Source: Epiperipatus broadwayi (lineage: Eukaryota; Onychophora; Udeonychophora; Euonychophora; Peripatidae). From it: a DNA stretch of 64,000 nucleotides. Below are positions 12,401 through 24,136 of the stretch, one piece after another; within the stretch, counting starts at the first letter, position 1, and every line of letters begins with the position of its first letter. Under the pieces are notes generated by a model. That model made no database searches and had not been told where the DNA came from. It was given only the letters and a program-made list of their open reading frames with translations. The DNA is taken from the NCBI GenBank assembly GCA_028023455.1, contig JAQFVV010012405.1:889677-953676 (forward strand). The letters are read 5' to 3'. Made by a program: the position numbers and the translations under genes.

Positions 12401-13213
12401 GGCATCATGAACCATTTTATAATATTGTAACAATCAGATGTGTATAATCAACAAAACTAATCTTAAGAAACAAGCAATGATTACTAACTTACATATCTTA
12501 ATTAACATTGATATAAACATTACCACAGAAAATACAAAGTCAAACCTCAATACATATAATCCCCAGGACAATTCTCCTTTGACTACCACATCTGATGTTA
12601 GTGTATATCCCCTTTTTCTTATATCCTACAGGTCAGGGAGATACAAGAAATTATTAAAACTAAAAAAAAAAAAATGCTAATATGTAGTGAACAACAAATG
12701 TGAGAGATTGTGCGTGTATATAGATTTATTAGTAACAAAAAAAAAGTTCATTATGATTAAATTTAAACCTATGATTATATTGTGTTTCGTATAAGTTAAA
12801 AAAAATAGTGACTAAACAGCTTAATTATCGCTAACTTACATACAATAGTGGGACATAAATATGTCTTAAAAATCTCCAGGATGGACATTCTATAATGGTT
12901 TGATCATTAATGGATAATCAAACAGTGTTAAGATAGGAATATTTATTTAAACATACTAAAACCACAATTAATAAAATGCCACCATGGATCTAGAATTATG
13001 AGTGACTATAAGCTTGCTACATCAAGTTTTAAAAATACATTAAAAAATACTGAATGCATTGCTAGGTTATGCATAAACAATTATATCTGATGATGAAATA
13101 GATTGGGTATGCCTGCCTTGGCAAGCGATACCCAGAAATTTAATCAGATCAGAGGATCATATGAAGCATGAATGAATGAATGTCTGTTCCTATAACCAGT
13201 ATGAGCTTATTAG
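12401..13213. other. AT-rich DNA without recognisable gene
   Basis: An 80-codon open frame at 12438-12680 shows no family resemblance. The motif GGGTATG...GATACCCAGAAA near 13105-13140 recurs weakly at 13525-13565 as ATATGTTCGCCTTG...CCAGAGAG. It may be a small old repeat. Confidence 0.4.
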
Positions 13214-13467
13214 TCATCATCATCATCAACCATTATCAATCCACTGCAGGATGAAGGTCTCTCCAAGTTTAATCCATTTTTCCAATCTTTAGCTTCTCTT
13301 CTCCACATCACCCCTGCACACTTTCTTATTTCATCCATCCATCTCACATGTGGTCTCTTTCTGGGTCTTTTACAATCTCTTGGAATCCAGTTTAAAATTT
13401 CAATTGTCCATCTATTATCATCTCTTCTAGCAATATGTCCAGCCCAACTCCACTTCAATCTTTTAAT
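13214..13467 (-). pseudogene. 5'-truncated RTE LINE, C-terminal end and 3' tail
   Basis: The minus strand encodes LKWSWAGHIARRDDNRWTIE, then IPRDCKRPRKRPHVRWMDEI, the conserved end of RTE-type endonuclease/reverse transcriptases. It ends in the element's (TGA)n-type 3' tail, seen as CATCATCATCATCAACC on the plus strand. The last part is frame-shifted: the frame reads KDWKNGLNLERPSSCSG where related copies read KDRRRWIKLGEAFILQW. Its sharp 5' cut matches the usual truncation on insertion. Confidence 0.8.
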
Positions 13468-15491
13468 GTATCTGCATTGATAATATTAATGACAACAATA
13501 AAGATCCAAGTATGCAAATACGATAGATATGTTCGCCTTGTTGTGACCATATCCAGAGAGTTCTCAGCCAATCCATTTCCACAAAGCAGTAATGATTATT
13601 TGCTTGAGGAATAAAAATATGAATTAATCAAAATGTATAAATAAACAACGCAATTCAATTATAGAAAAATAATTTTTAATTACGAAAGCCTGGAAAAGAA
13701 AAAAACAAGTGTGAGTAGCCATATAAGTTTGTCAAGCGGACATGGATTACTGTACTTGGCTAAATTAAGACAAATGGTTTATCCAAATATAAATACTTGC
13801 AAAAAACAATAAAAGATTCGAATAATCCCTGCTTAATTGAAGGTCCATCCTAGAGATTGCACTCACATAATATCCATACGATAGTTCAAGAGGTCTGTGG
13901 TTTAGCTATATAATTATATTGAAAAACATTTGTGAGGCTAAAGTAAATTAAATTATATACATATTTGTCCCTTCAAAAAATTATATAAATCAAACTTATT
14001 TTTAATATTGTTTTTAAAACTAATTCAACTTATTCTGATATTTATTTTTAAAAAAACCCTGGTTTTCTAATCTCGATAATTCCAAGAGTAGTTTTAATTG
14101 AAATGCGTGACTGATATTTTTTTGGAAAAAACTAAGTCTTTGAGCTGAATGAGGAAGGGATAATTTATTGTTTTTTTTGTTGTTTTTTTTTTGGGCGGAG
14201 GGGGATAATTCTAGGAGTTTAAGAGATGAAAATATATTTGCCCTCCATCATCTGAGCACCCGTATATTAAATCTAGCATATATATATAAATGACTTAATA
14301 ATGACCGCATATAGCAATATATTTGGTCATTCTTAACAAATACAGGTTAGTAAAATATAATATTAAAGAAAAATATAACCAAAAATAATAATACAAGCAA
14401 AAAGGAAACATCAAATGCATATGAATTGTTTACTTGTATAGGATTGCAGGAATATCATGGTGAGAATTCAATGTTTCTTTGATTACCTTTATGAAGAATT
14501 TTAAAAAAACATAGCAAGATATGAAGAGTAGCATATAGGTATAATGATGCATATCTTTCATGATGCAATTCACATTCATTTGATTCTGGATAGCACTTTT
14601 CTCAGATATTAATACTTAATTCTGGAAACAGGTTGGTTTTTCATAATAGTATATGACATAATTGACTAGGCAGCTATTCTTGAATGAAGGCATAGCAGGT
14701 CAGCAGGCTTATGATGACAGAACCATTGGCTCAGGTACGCTGGTTAGTAGATTTCAGATCAGCAACAGTTCACCAACTTGTTTGAGATTCCAAACTCCAT
14801 TTCCCTAGGTTGTTGAAGGGAAGTTGACCCAAGCTTCTACTCACAGATAGTCATTATGTGTGGCTTCTAGTAACTAAATAATTAAAGAACTTCTTTGAAA
14901 TAACTTTGAATAGAGATCTTGTTAACAAGCTTGACAAATTTTTCATCAAAAGTCTGTTTTTACATTTATCTAGGTATTTACACTATTTTTCAACAAAAGG
15001 CATTTGGATTAGTTTTAATTAAAATATTTCTGCTGATAATAATTTTGATCCACTTAATTATAATTTAATCTTGCAATTGTTTGTTATTTAGAGAAATTTC
15101 CAAATTCTGAATAATCTTTGTCTTCTTGCATTCCTTGCAGTAGTTAGGCATAATTAATATTATTCTATTCTTTATTTTTTTAGTTTTAATAAGAAAACTA
15201 CCAGTGCCATATAATTAACCTGATTTTAAAATCTAATGCTAAGGAATTTTAAGTAGCTTAAATTTTAATTAATTGTTTTTACCAGAATTTTTGAGAATCT
15301 GCTATACATTTGAACATTATTAATTATTTACCTAAACTGTTTCTGACCTTTTTACACATTCACATGCCTGCATTCATTATAAGCCTTTTATAAATTTTTT
15401 AATAAAATAAAATTTAACATTCCCTATAGCAGAGTTTAAAAATATTTAGATACAAATTGGCTGAAGGAAATATAAGTAAGCATATCTATAG
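13468..15491. other. AT-rich DNA without recognisable gene
   Basis: A moderately GC-richer patch at 14650-14880 has no recognisable coding or RNA pattern. The rest is AT-rich with homopolymers. Confidence 0.45.
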
Positions 15492-16054
15492 ATTATTAAT
15501 ACAGATGGAAACATAATGGAGGAAATTAATCATAGAATTAAACTTGGTTGGAGTGCTTTTGGTAGAAATAACTTGATACTAAAAGGAAATATGCCTATGT
15601 GTTTGAAAAGAATGGTTTTTAACAAATGTGTTTTACCAGTTCTTACTTATGGATCTGAGACTTGGACACTTAATAGAAGAGCAATACAGAGACTTCATAC
15701 CACTCAAAGGAGTATGGAGAGATGTATGTTGGGAGTAACAAGAAGAGATCGAAAATGCAATGTATGGGTAAGACAACAAACAGGTGTTACTGACCTTATT
15801 GAAAAAATTAAAAGATTGAAATGGAGTTGGGCTGGACATATTGCTAGAAGAAATGATAATAGATGGACAATCAAGAGATTGTAAAAGACCCAAGATTGTA
15901 AAAGACCCAGAAAGAGACCACATGTGAGATGGATGGATGAAATAAGAAAATGTGCAGGGGTGTTGTGGAAAAGAGAAGCTAAAGATCGGAGAAGATGGAT
16001 TAAACTTGGAGAGACCTTCATCCTGCAGTGGATTGATAATGGTTGATGATGATG
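15492..16054 (+). pseudogene. RTE LINE fragment with target duplication
   Basis: The longest RTE copy here reads MEEINHRIKLGWSAFGRNNL, then VLPVLTYGSETWTLNRRAIQ, QRSMERCMLGVTRRDRK, LKWSWAGHIARRNDNRWT, and in another frame PRKRPHVRWMDEIRKCAG and WIKLGETFILQWIDNG. A stop after KRL at 15882 coincides with a duplicated AGATTGTAAAAGACCCA and loss of the usual EILNWIPRD segment. It ends in TGATGATGATG. ATCTATAG flanks both sides (15484-15491 and 16055-16062) as a target duplication. It is 5'-truncated and lacks the endonuclease and the catalytic RT core. Confidence 0.85.
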
Positions 16055-16641
16055 ATCTATAGCTTCAATATATTGTAAGAGACTTGGAAAGAGATAAAGT
16101 GAATGAATAAGATAAGTTGGTTTATTATTAAATTTGGTTTGCTTTAATTAATGTTGAAAAGATTTATTTTCTTTTCATCATTAGTTTTATATATAAATAA
16201 AAAGATCTGAAATAGGGTAACAATTGGTCCGGTTTCTTACTATAAAATGTTATTGAACATGAAAGCTAGAGGGCAGTTCAATTATTATTTAAAATAGAAT
16301 TAGTAAATTTCATATGACAGTATTTATTTTAAAAAATATATTTATTGACATAATAAAATTATACAGATGAATAATAAATGCACTTTGTTAATGTTGGCTC
16401 ATCCATTGCTGACATTGGTCTGGTGAGTTTAGGCCAGAGCCATTCTCTGCACTAGCAGGTTGATAAATGATTACATACATTCCATTTTGTTGGTATAGAC
16501 CACCCCTTTTAAGGTATGCTAACCTATCAGCTGGGATACATGTAGTATGAAATCAATGCCTCTCTAGTAGAATATGGCATGTTGCATCATAGACTACTTC
16601 ATTTACGATACACTACAATGTGGATATATCAGGTCCAATAT

Positions 16642-17719
16642 TCATGTAGAGTCTGTGGGCCATACTAATAGGCTCCATGTATTAATAAATAAAAATCTAG
16701 AAGATAATATCTTATCCTTGTTTTGAAGAGCTTTGAGCTTTTCGCAAAATATAGCATTGGGGTCCGGTGTTGGTTGTGTGAACTTTGTGCTGCATCTTGT
16801 GTACCAAAAAGTGTATGTCAGGAAGACAGATAACTTGATAACTGAAAAGTCTCCAGAGGAGAGACAACCCCTGATGTCCAGGATTTTATCCACTGTTATA
16901 ATGCAGTGTTGAGAGATGATACTTCTAATACCATTATAGCCTGGACATATATTTAACAGTTGATTAAAGGTCTCCTCTAGAGCAAGCATGACAAATTGGG
17001 TCTATTTTATTTAGAAACTGCTTGTAGTATAAGAATGAATTAGTTGGCATGGAGCCCATATTCACCTTGATCAGATAATCCAAAAGTTTGGGCTCCAGTA
17101 GCAGATATTTAAATATTGTGGTGATTTTATGATTGCTGCACCCTAGGTGAGTACAAATAGCTGTATATTCAGGATTCAGTAGGCGATGTGCCTGCCAAAT
17201 GCTGATTTTATTATCAAACTCTGATGTTGAGTGCCTGATGTATAAAAATTGTTGTTTAATAATGGTGTCAAGCCATGTGTCTTTACTGGGGGGAGGTCTG
17301 TCAGTAGGTATTACAGTCTATAATATCTGATGGAGAGTATTTTTCCCCAGGTTTACTAAAAATGAATGCCCTTTTTGGAAATTGATTGTCTGTATTGAAT
17401 GGAGACCCATACCATTCTGTCTCCTGTGAAACAAGTCTGCGGATGCTAATTGCAGTGGTCCATCCTCTCCATAAGAGCTGAGCACAGAGCCTCTGAATTT
17501 GCAAGCTGAATTATTTGGTAACTCATTATTGGCAGGTAGTAATTTATGCTAGCCATGATCTTTCATATTAATCAGAGCAATCTTCCCTTGTAGGGATAGG
17601 TAAGTCCTTGACAGTGATTGAACCACCTTAGCAGCATTGCTGATGATGGATTTTTGTAGGCAGACAAATATAGCAGTCTGTGACTTGAAGATAGGGAACC
17701 CCAGAAAACACAGGTTCCA
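16642..17719 (-). pseudogene. C-terminal region of the LINE polyprotein, decayed
   Basis: From 5' to 3' on the minus strand, broken frames give LSLQGKIALINMKDHG, then MQIQRLCAQLLWRGWTTAIS, then a tail ending near 16642. This matches the region after the RT domain in L1/Tx1-like LINEs, where a W-rich LLWRG-type motif precedes a GG.G segment. The rest is interrupted repeatedly, including stops within 16642-17300. No zinc knuckle could be made out. It is continuous with the RT frame upstream. Confidence 0.6.
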
Positions 17720-18370
17720 CTAAAAAATTGGATAGTATTTTCCTACAAGTGTTGATGCACCAGGATGATGACTTGTGAAGATTGATGGATAACTTATAAT
17801 TTTAGTATAATTGGTAATGATGGAATGAAGGGTCTTCATATATTTACGGGATGGAAGAATCACAAGTATGTCATCCGTGTATGCAAAAACCTTGATGTTT
17901 TTCTTAAGCCGGGGCACATTTATCCCTGGAAGCTGGTCTAGCTCTTTAATCAGAGGGTCAATGTACTTAATGAACAATAGACCACTCAACGGTGATCCTT
18001 GTGGTATGGATCTTGAAGGGGCAAATCCGTCTGAGTAATGTTCATTTATGGAAATGTGAATGTGCCTATTATTCAGGAGATTGTCCAATATCTGAATTAT
18101 CTGCTTTGATATGTCCAATTGAGATAGCAATTCAAGAAGAATGTTGACATCTACGGTATCAAAAGCATTGGACACATCTAGCTGAACTGCCACAGGCTGG
18201 GATTTTCTGTTAGATCTAATGTGATCAAGCAGAATTTTCACTTCACCAATTGCAGTCAGTGCTGATGATCCCTTCCTTGCATATTGAGAGGCCAATATAT
18301 TCTGTAGAATGGCATCCTGAATTTTTTCTTTAACTATACCCTCCATGACTTTGAACAAAATTGTTGTCAT
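17720..18370 (-). pseudogene. LINE reverse transcriptase core, copy 1 (with YTDD motif)
   Basis: The 216-codon frame holds RT motif A as VQLDVSNAFDTVD, motif B as SIPQGSPLSGLLF and motif C as FAYTDDILV. The usual motif C is YADD; here the alanine is threonine, next to intact aspartates. It is the only one of the three tandem copies that continues into motif C. The frame stops at KYYPIF, after which the C-terminal region is broken. The methionine at its start is internal to the RT domain (SIRPISMTTILFKVMEGIV), so it is not a true start. Confidence 0.8.
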
Positions 18371-18524
18371 CGATATCGGCCTGATGCTGCTAAGAGAGGT
18401 AGGATCCTAGTTCTTTTTTTATAAATGGGACCATGGCAATTGGATATAGGTTAGGGATTACTCTCCTTTCAATGGTGAAGTAGTTTAACACACTTAATAT
18501 AATCCTCACAGTAAAAAATATAAG

Positions 18525-19115
18525 GTCTAGCTCTTTAATCAGAGGGTCAATGTACTTAATGGACAATAGACCACTCAACGGTGATCCTTGTGGTATGGAT
18601 CTTGAAGGGGCAAATCCGTCTGAGTAATGTTCATTTATGGAAATGTGAATGTGCCTATTATTCAGGAGATTGTCCAATATCTGAATTATCTGCTTTGATA
18701 TGTCCAACTGAGATAGCAATTCAAGAAGAATGTTGACATCTACGGTATCAAAAGCATTGGACACATCTAGCTGAACTGCCACAGGCTGGGATTTTCTGTT
18801 AGATCTAATGTGATCAAGCAGAATTTTCACTTCACCAATTGCAGTCAGTGCTGATGATCCCTTCCTTGCATATTGAGAGGCCAATATATCCTGTAGAATG
18901 GCATCCTGAATTTTTTCTTTAACTATACCCTCCATGACTTTGAACAAAATTGTTGTCATCGATATTGGCCTGATGCTGCTAAGAGAGGTAGGATCCTGGT
19001 TCTTTTTTTATAAATGGGACCATGGCAATTGGATATAGGTTAGGGATTACTCTCCTTTCAATGGTGAAGTAGTTTAACACACTTAATATAATCCTCACAG
19101 TAAAAAAAATATAAG
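18525..19115 (-). repeat. LINE RT segment, tandem copy 2
   Basis: This 591-bp unit is nearly identical to 17935-18524 and 19116-19702. It runs from VRIILSVLNYFTIERRVIPN through motif A and motif B to DPLIKELD, and at that point the next unit restarts. A run of seven A (seven T on plus, near 19003-19009) shifts MVPFIKK out of frame with SSIRPIS. The same run occurs in all three units, so this defect predates the triplication. Confidence 0.85.
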
Positions 19116-19702
19116 GTCTAGCTCTTTAATCAGAGGGTCAATGTACTTAATGAACAATAGACAACTCAACGGTGATCCTTGTGGTATGGATCTTGAAGGG
19201 GCAAATCCGTCTGAGTAATGTTCATTTATGGAAATGTGAATGTGCCTATTATTCAGGAGATTGTCCAATATCTGAATTATCTGCTTTGATATGTCCAACT
19301 GAGATAGCAATTCAAGAAGTATGTTGACATCTACAGTATCAAAAGCATTGGACACATCTAGCTGAACTGCCACAGGCTGGGATTTTCTGTTAGATCTAAT
19401 GTGATCAAGCAGAATTTTCACTTCACCAATTGCAGTCAGTGCTGATGATCCCTTCCTTGCATATTGAGAGGCCAATATATCCTGTAGAATGATATCCTGA
19501 ATTTTTTCTTTAACTATACCCTCCATGACTGAACAAAATTGGTGTCATCGATATCAGCCTGATGCTGCTAAGAGAGGTAGGATCCTGGTTCTTTTTTTAT
19601 AAATGGGACCATGGCAATTGGATATAGGTTAGGGATTACTCTCCTTTCAATGGTGAAGTAGTTTAACATGCTTAATATAATCCTCGCAGTAAAAAAATAT
19701 AA
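19116..19702 (-). repeat. LINE RT segment, tandem copy 3 (5'-most)
   Basis: This copy joins the endonuclease-side sequence at 19702. It has lost two T (ACTGAAC where the others have ACTTTGAAC, near 19529), giving its own frameshift before MEGIVKEKIQ. Motifs A and B are intact (QLDVSNAFDTVD, PQGSPLSCLLF); motif C is absent because the next unit restarts first. Confidence 0.85.
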
Positions 19703-20706
19703 GTGAGTGAACACAAACTTCAGGATAGCATGAATCTCAGGATGAACGATATCAGGGAGACCCTGCTACCTACTGCTGATGACCTGGAGTGTAATACCAT
19801 GATCTGCCTCTCCAGCTGTGTCCACCCACTCCATGGCAGGGTTTGTCTGATAACCTAAGAGTAGGTTTTGATAGTGACGCTCTATGAGTAAAATCATATT
19901 CACACCAGCAATGCTGCCACCACTGATGAGCAATGAAGTAGGAACCTCCTGTTTCTTTCTGGCTCCCAGAGCCCATGTGAGATAGCCCCGGGTCCAGAAA
20001 TGTTGAGCTGGCAGGAAAGTTTGCATTTTTTGTAGCTATTATCTCTGCTACTGCTGACTGTTTCGATCTGTATGAAGCGTTTAGTTCAAGTAAGCAGTCA
20101 ATGTTGTTATCCTGACTATCAAAGTTTTTAATTTTCCCATTCAGACTGTCCAATTCATGCATCAGTGTGGTTGTCCCCTTAAGCTTGAAAGTGTATTGGG
20201 AAATAAGTGATTGAATAATGCCTATAAATGTAGTCCAGGCCTCGACTGGGTGTAGGTATATGAGGTTCACCTTGTGAAAAAGAATGTAGGCCTCTGAGAA
20301 AAATGCCTCAGTGGCATTGGTTCTAGTGAACATTCTGAGACTCCAGTTGACTTTGATTTGTTGAAAGTTGTTCAGATCTAGGGATGCCATAATCACAAAA
20401 TGATCTGAAAAAGCTGTCGGTCGCAGTCTCGCTTCTATCCCATAGTGCAATTTGGCTGAATAGAACATTAGATCAATGAGCGTGTGACTGTTTTTCATAT
20501 AGAAAGAAAATGCATCCGGTGGAAAGAATCCCCAGCCATTGAGAAATACTTTGTTGAGTAGGGGTAAGTATTTCTTTGTGAAGGACTCATAGGAGATGTT
20601 AAAGTCACCGAGGAGAATGGTAGATGCATTGTTATTATTAGTAATTAGGTTAATTGTGTGGACTATTTTCAGCAGTGTTGCATGAACATTGGTGCTATAT
20701 ACATAA
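19703..20706 (-). pseudogene. APE-type endonuclease end and linker of the LINE
   Basis: The minus strand reads VYSTNVHATLLKIV (the NVYSPN-like element), ILLGDFNISYES (GDFN motif), TLIDLMFYS and FSDHFVIMASL (SDH motif), the C-terminal half of an apurinic-type endonuclease. A long linker follows. The frame shifts near 20000: one frame ends with a Trp/Ser/Gly-rich shadow, while the neighbouring frame reads sensibly (GSIAGVNMILLIERHYQNLL) up to a stop near 19766. The element is truncated upstream at 20706. Family role: first-strand nicking of target DNA. Confidence 0.8.
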
Positions 20707-20708
20707 TG

Positions 20709-20875
20709 TAACAGTCAGAATCGTCTATCTTGCTAACACATTGCAGAATTCAAACCCCAGACACAAAACTGAACATTTTAGGAGGGGTTGCCTTCTAGAT
20801 ATACTAAGTTCAAATCTAAAGTCCAAATTTCACAGTGCCATCTACATTATAATGCATCTGATGCCACTACTAGTA
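20709..20875 (-). repeat. Dispersed repeat R1, copy 1
   Basis: About 167 bp match, in opposite orientation, the sequence right of the assembly gap (23973-24136) with only scattered differences. Key blocks are AACAGTCAGAATCGTCTATC and GCATCTGATGCCACTACTA. It is non-coding and the class is unknown. It adjoins the truncated 5' end of the LINE. Confidence 0.85.
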
Positions 20876-23472
20876 TAACCTTTGACCGGTGCCTGGTAGT
20901 CAGGGAGAAACAAAAGACTCTATACTAAAAGAAGCTTGGGTGGCTAATTAACATCTATGGATTTACAAAAGAAATGCAGAAAATATATATATATACCGAG
21001 ACAGTGATAGGAATCAATAAAATAAGATATCAAATTTAGTTTTAAATAATTTCACAAAATTTATTTATATAAATTATATATATATATATAATACCACTGT
21101 CTGCTTATATAAGACAGGGATGCATATTAAATAATTGTGGGCATTATATTTCAATAAATGACAAAAGACTTTAAAACAAAGTGATGTATTCTATTCCTCG
21201 GGCTAATAGCATTACGATAATGTGCTTGACGAGATAGGAACATGTGCGAGGTGCTTTGAGCAATTATACTAGTTTAAGAAAATATTTGAAATTAAGTGTT
21301 ATAAAATATATATTGATTTTGAGAATAGCACAGACAAAAGCTTACTAAGCAACAAAGTGGGAATGTGATCAAGGTATTTGTTTGACAATAATAATAATAG
21401 AGTTACATTGGGAGGTCAGTATTGCTGATAATGAATTTATTAAAGTTGGAGGGTGTGACACGTTTAAGTCACGGATACTTTGTAAAATAAATATAAAAAT
21501 AAAACAATAATGGAATATTTGGAATGATTACGGAGGGCATCTTGCCGCTAACCCGTAGGAAAGTATTTTATGAACAGCTGAAACCTAGTGACTGGGTGAC
21601 GATTGTGTTTAATTCCCAGGTGTGTCATTTGTGGACACATTCTGCCTGGAAATCGCAAAAAGAATGGACTTTGGCCGTGTAAAGAATCCTTGGAAAAGTA
21701 AAACAAAGCAGTCTCAACAACCAATTCACTTACAAGAAATACGAGACTAGTGTATATAAAACATACTGAATGGGTTTTACTTGGATTATCTAAATGCCCA
21801 ATCAAATTCCCAGAATTCATTTAAAAGGGTCCACACATTCTCGACGTCAATGATGAACTTTATAATTAAAGTAGAACATGGTAATTAAAATAAGAAAATG
21901 CATGCTTGCGGTTTGAAAAGTAAGTATAGATTTATATACGCAATCATGCATCTGGGGACACATTTAAATCATTGACCTCACACATACTCTCATAGTAGAT
22001 TAAATCAATAACATGTAGATTTTAAACTATGTGATTATATTATATATTAAAGAAAAGAATCGCCCTCGAACAAGTGATTTGCAAGATAATAAAAATTGGA
22101 AATTATTTAGAAATTTAAAATATGCCTTTATAGTGGCATCTTAGTTTCAACAAAAAGAATAATTCACTCGGTCAAAGATGATTCTGACACATTATCATAA
22201 TAAAATAACAGAAAGCTTAATAAATAGAAAATATTAACCCAAGGATAGTGAGCAAAATGTTGAGTATATTTAAACACGTTAAAGAAATACATAATGAAGT
22301 TATGTGAAATATCAGAAAACAATTTAAAATAGCTTTTGGGTTAATTTAGGGTTTCCTCTGGAGAAGCATTTTTAGGTAGATTGATGGTCGGCAGGTTTTT
22401 ATATAATTTAACAGCAAAATCTGGAAATGTTCATATTTTTGGTAGCAGCAGCAGTTCCGGGGTTACTTGTGTGATAACTTCCGATGATCTATGGCAGCAT
22501 ATGACCATTTTGGAGAGAAATAGCCTTCTTGCACTCTACTCTGTCATGTCAAGATTTACAAATCACTACAATAATTTTGGTTAGACACATTAGATCTCAG
22601 AATGATTTCTCTTAGAAACATTAGAAGAAAGGAGAACAAAAGAAAAACCTCCTTTTTATAGTAGAATTTAACAATAGAACTGCCCTGGAGCATTACAAAA
22701 ATATATCGGACTTATCAGCTGTAATCATCCGAATGTCTAAAGGAATTCAACATTAATTAATTTCTTTTGTTACTTTCCTTGTCGACATTCGAATTACAAA
22801 CTAGATTTAATTAAAAATTACTTTTATTAATTAAAGAAAACCTTAAGTGGACATCTGCTGTTTTTAGATAAACTTATATAATATTAACTAATTAAACTAT
22901 TGTCCCTCATTTATTTTAAAAGAAATATTTGGAATGACTTTTATAAGATTAAACGAAAATTATTTTACTTTTTAAATTGCAATATTTGAATCTATCTACT
23001 AAACGAATATTTACTAAATGAATTTTATTTTAAATCAAAATATATTACGACGGTAATATATTTGTAAATAGATTCAAACAAAATAACTTTAACAATTTAT
23101 AATTTTGATATGTTTTAAAATGCATATCATAGTGTGTGTGCAATTATGACTTATATAGCCTACTTTTTAATAAATCAAAATTATGTGAACATATACATAA
23201 TCTATAATCTTTTATTTATTTGGGAATGAGTTATATATATGAACGAGCATTGTACTCATGGTTTAAAATTAGGCGGGATTTTCGGTATGTAAGCATATTG
23301 CAGACACACTACGATAGATTGGGGTTCAAACTAAAGTATGAGGGTAGGAAATAGGTGAGAAAAGGTGAAATGAAGATCTGCAAAGCAGACCTTACTGTTT
23401 CAGTAAATCACATTGGAAGTATTCAAGGAGAAAGTAAACTCCATGGTGATTAGGTTCTGATCTAGATAAATT
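20876..23472. other. AT-rich DNA, no gene recognised
   Basis: A slightly GC-richer patch at 21530-21840 looks unique. An open frame of 90 codons there has no family resemblance. The 200 bp left of the gap are also GC-richer but unassigned. Confidence 0.45.
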
Positions 23473-23972
23473 NNNNNNNNNNNNNNNNNNNNNNNNNNNN
23501 NNNNNNNNNNNNNNNNNNNNNNNNNNNNNNNNNNNNNNNNNNNNNNNNNNNNNNNNNNNNNNNNNNNNNNNNNNNNNNNNNNNNNNNNNNNNNNNNNNNN
23601 NNNNNNNNNNNNNNNNNNNNNNNNNNNNNNNNNNNNNNNNNNNNNNNNNNNNNNNNNNNNNNNNNNNNNNNNNNNNNNNNNNNNNNNNNNNNNNNNNNNN
23701 NNNNNNNNNNNNNNNNNNNNNNNNNNNNNNNNNNNNNNNNNNNNNNNNNNNNNNNNNNNNNNNNNNNNNNNNNNNNNNNNNNNNNNNNNNNNNNNNNNNN
23801 NNNNNNNNNNNNNNNNNNNNNNNNNNNNNNNNNNNNNNNNNNNNNNNNNNNNNNNNNNNNNNNNNNNNNNNNNNNNNNNNNNNNNNNNNNNNNNNNNNNN
23901 NNNNNNNNNNNNNNNNNNNNNNNNNNNNNNNNNNNNNNNNNNNNNNNNNNNNNNNNNNNNNNNNNNNNNNNN
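23473..23972. other. Assembly gap, 500 N
   Basis: The run of N is exactly 500 bases, the size of a placeholder gap between joined contigs, so the true length is unknown. Open frames drawn through it are meaningless. Repeat R1 starts at the first base after the gap. Confidence 0.97.
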
Positions 23973-24136
23973 TAGTAGTGGCATCAGATGCGTTATCACG
24001 TAGATGGTGCTGTGAAATTTGGACTTTAGATTCGAACTTAGTATATCTAGAAGGCAACTCCTCCTAGAATGTTCAGTTTCATGTCTGGGGTTTGAATTCT
24101 GCAGTGTGTTAGTGAGATAGACGATTCTGACTGTTA
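23973..24136 (+). repeat. Dispersed repeat R1, copy 2, truncated by the gap
   Basis: It begins at the gap edge with TAGTAGTGGCATCAGATGCG and ends near GACGATTCTGACTGTTA. It is the inverted partner of 20709-20875. The assembly break at the repeat edge suggests the gap holds repeat sequence. Confidence 0.85.

Larger units (their letters stand above)
16330..20708 (-). mobile_element. Decayed APE-type non-LTR retrotransposon (LINE) with triplicated RT segment
   Basis: Read on the minus strand, the order is APE-type endonuclease end (19703-20706), three tandem copies of part of the reverse transcriptase (19116-19702, 18525-19115, 17935-18524), the YTDD region, and a C-terminal region with an LLWRG-type motif. 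The element is broken by frameshifts and stops and is cut at its 5' end beside another repeat at 20709. The C-terminal pattern (LSLQGKIALIN, then LCAQLLWRG) resembles the L1/Tx1 group, but I could not fix the clade. The 3' end is uncertain (about 16330). Confidence 0.8.

Noticed and set aside
15633-16021. Two minus-strand frames of 96 and 105 codons
   Set aside because: Antisense shadows of the plus-strand RTE fragment.
23392-24057. Long open frames on the minus strand
   Set aside because: They run through 500 N and are artefacts.
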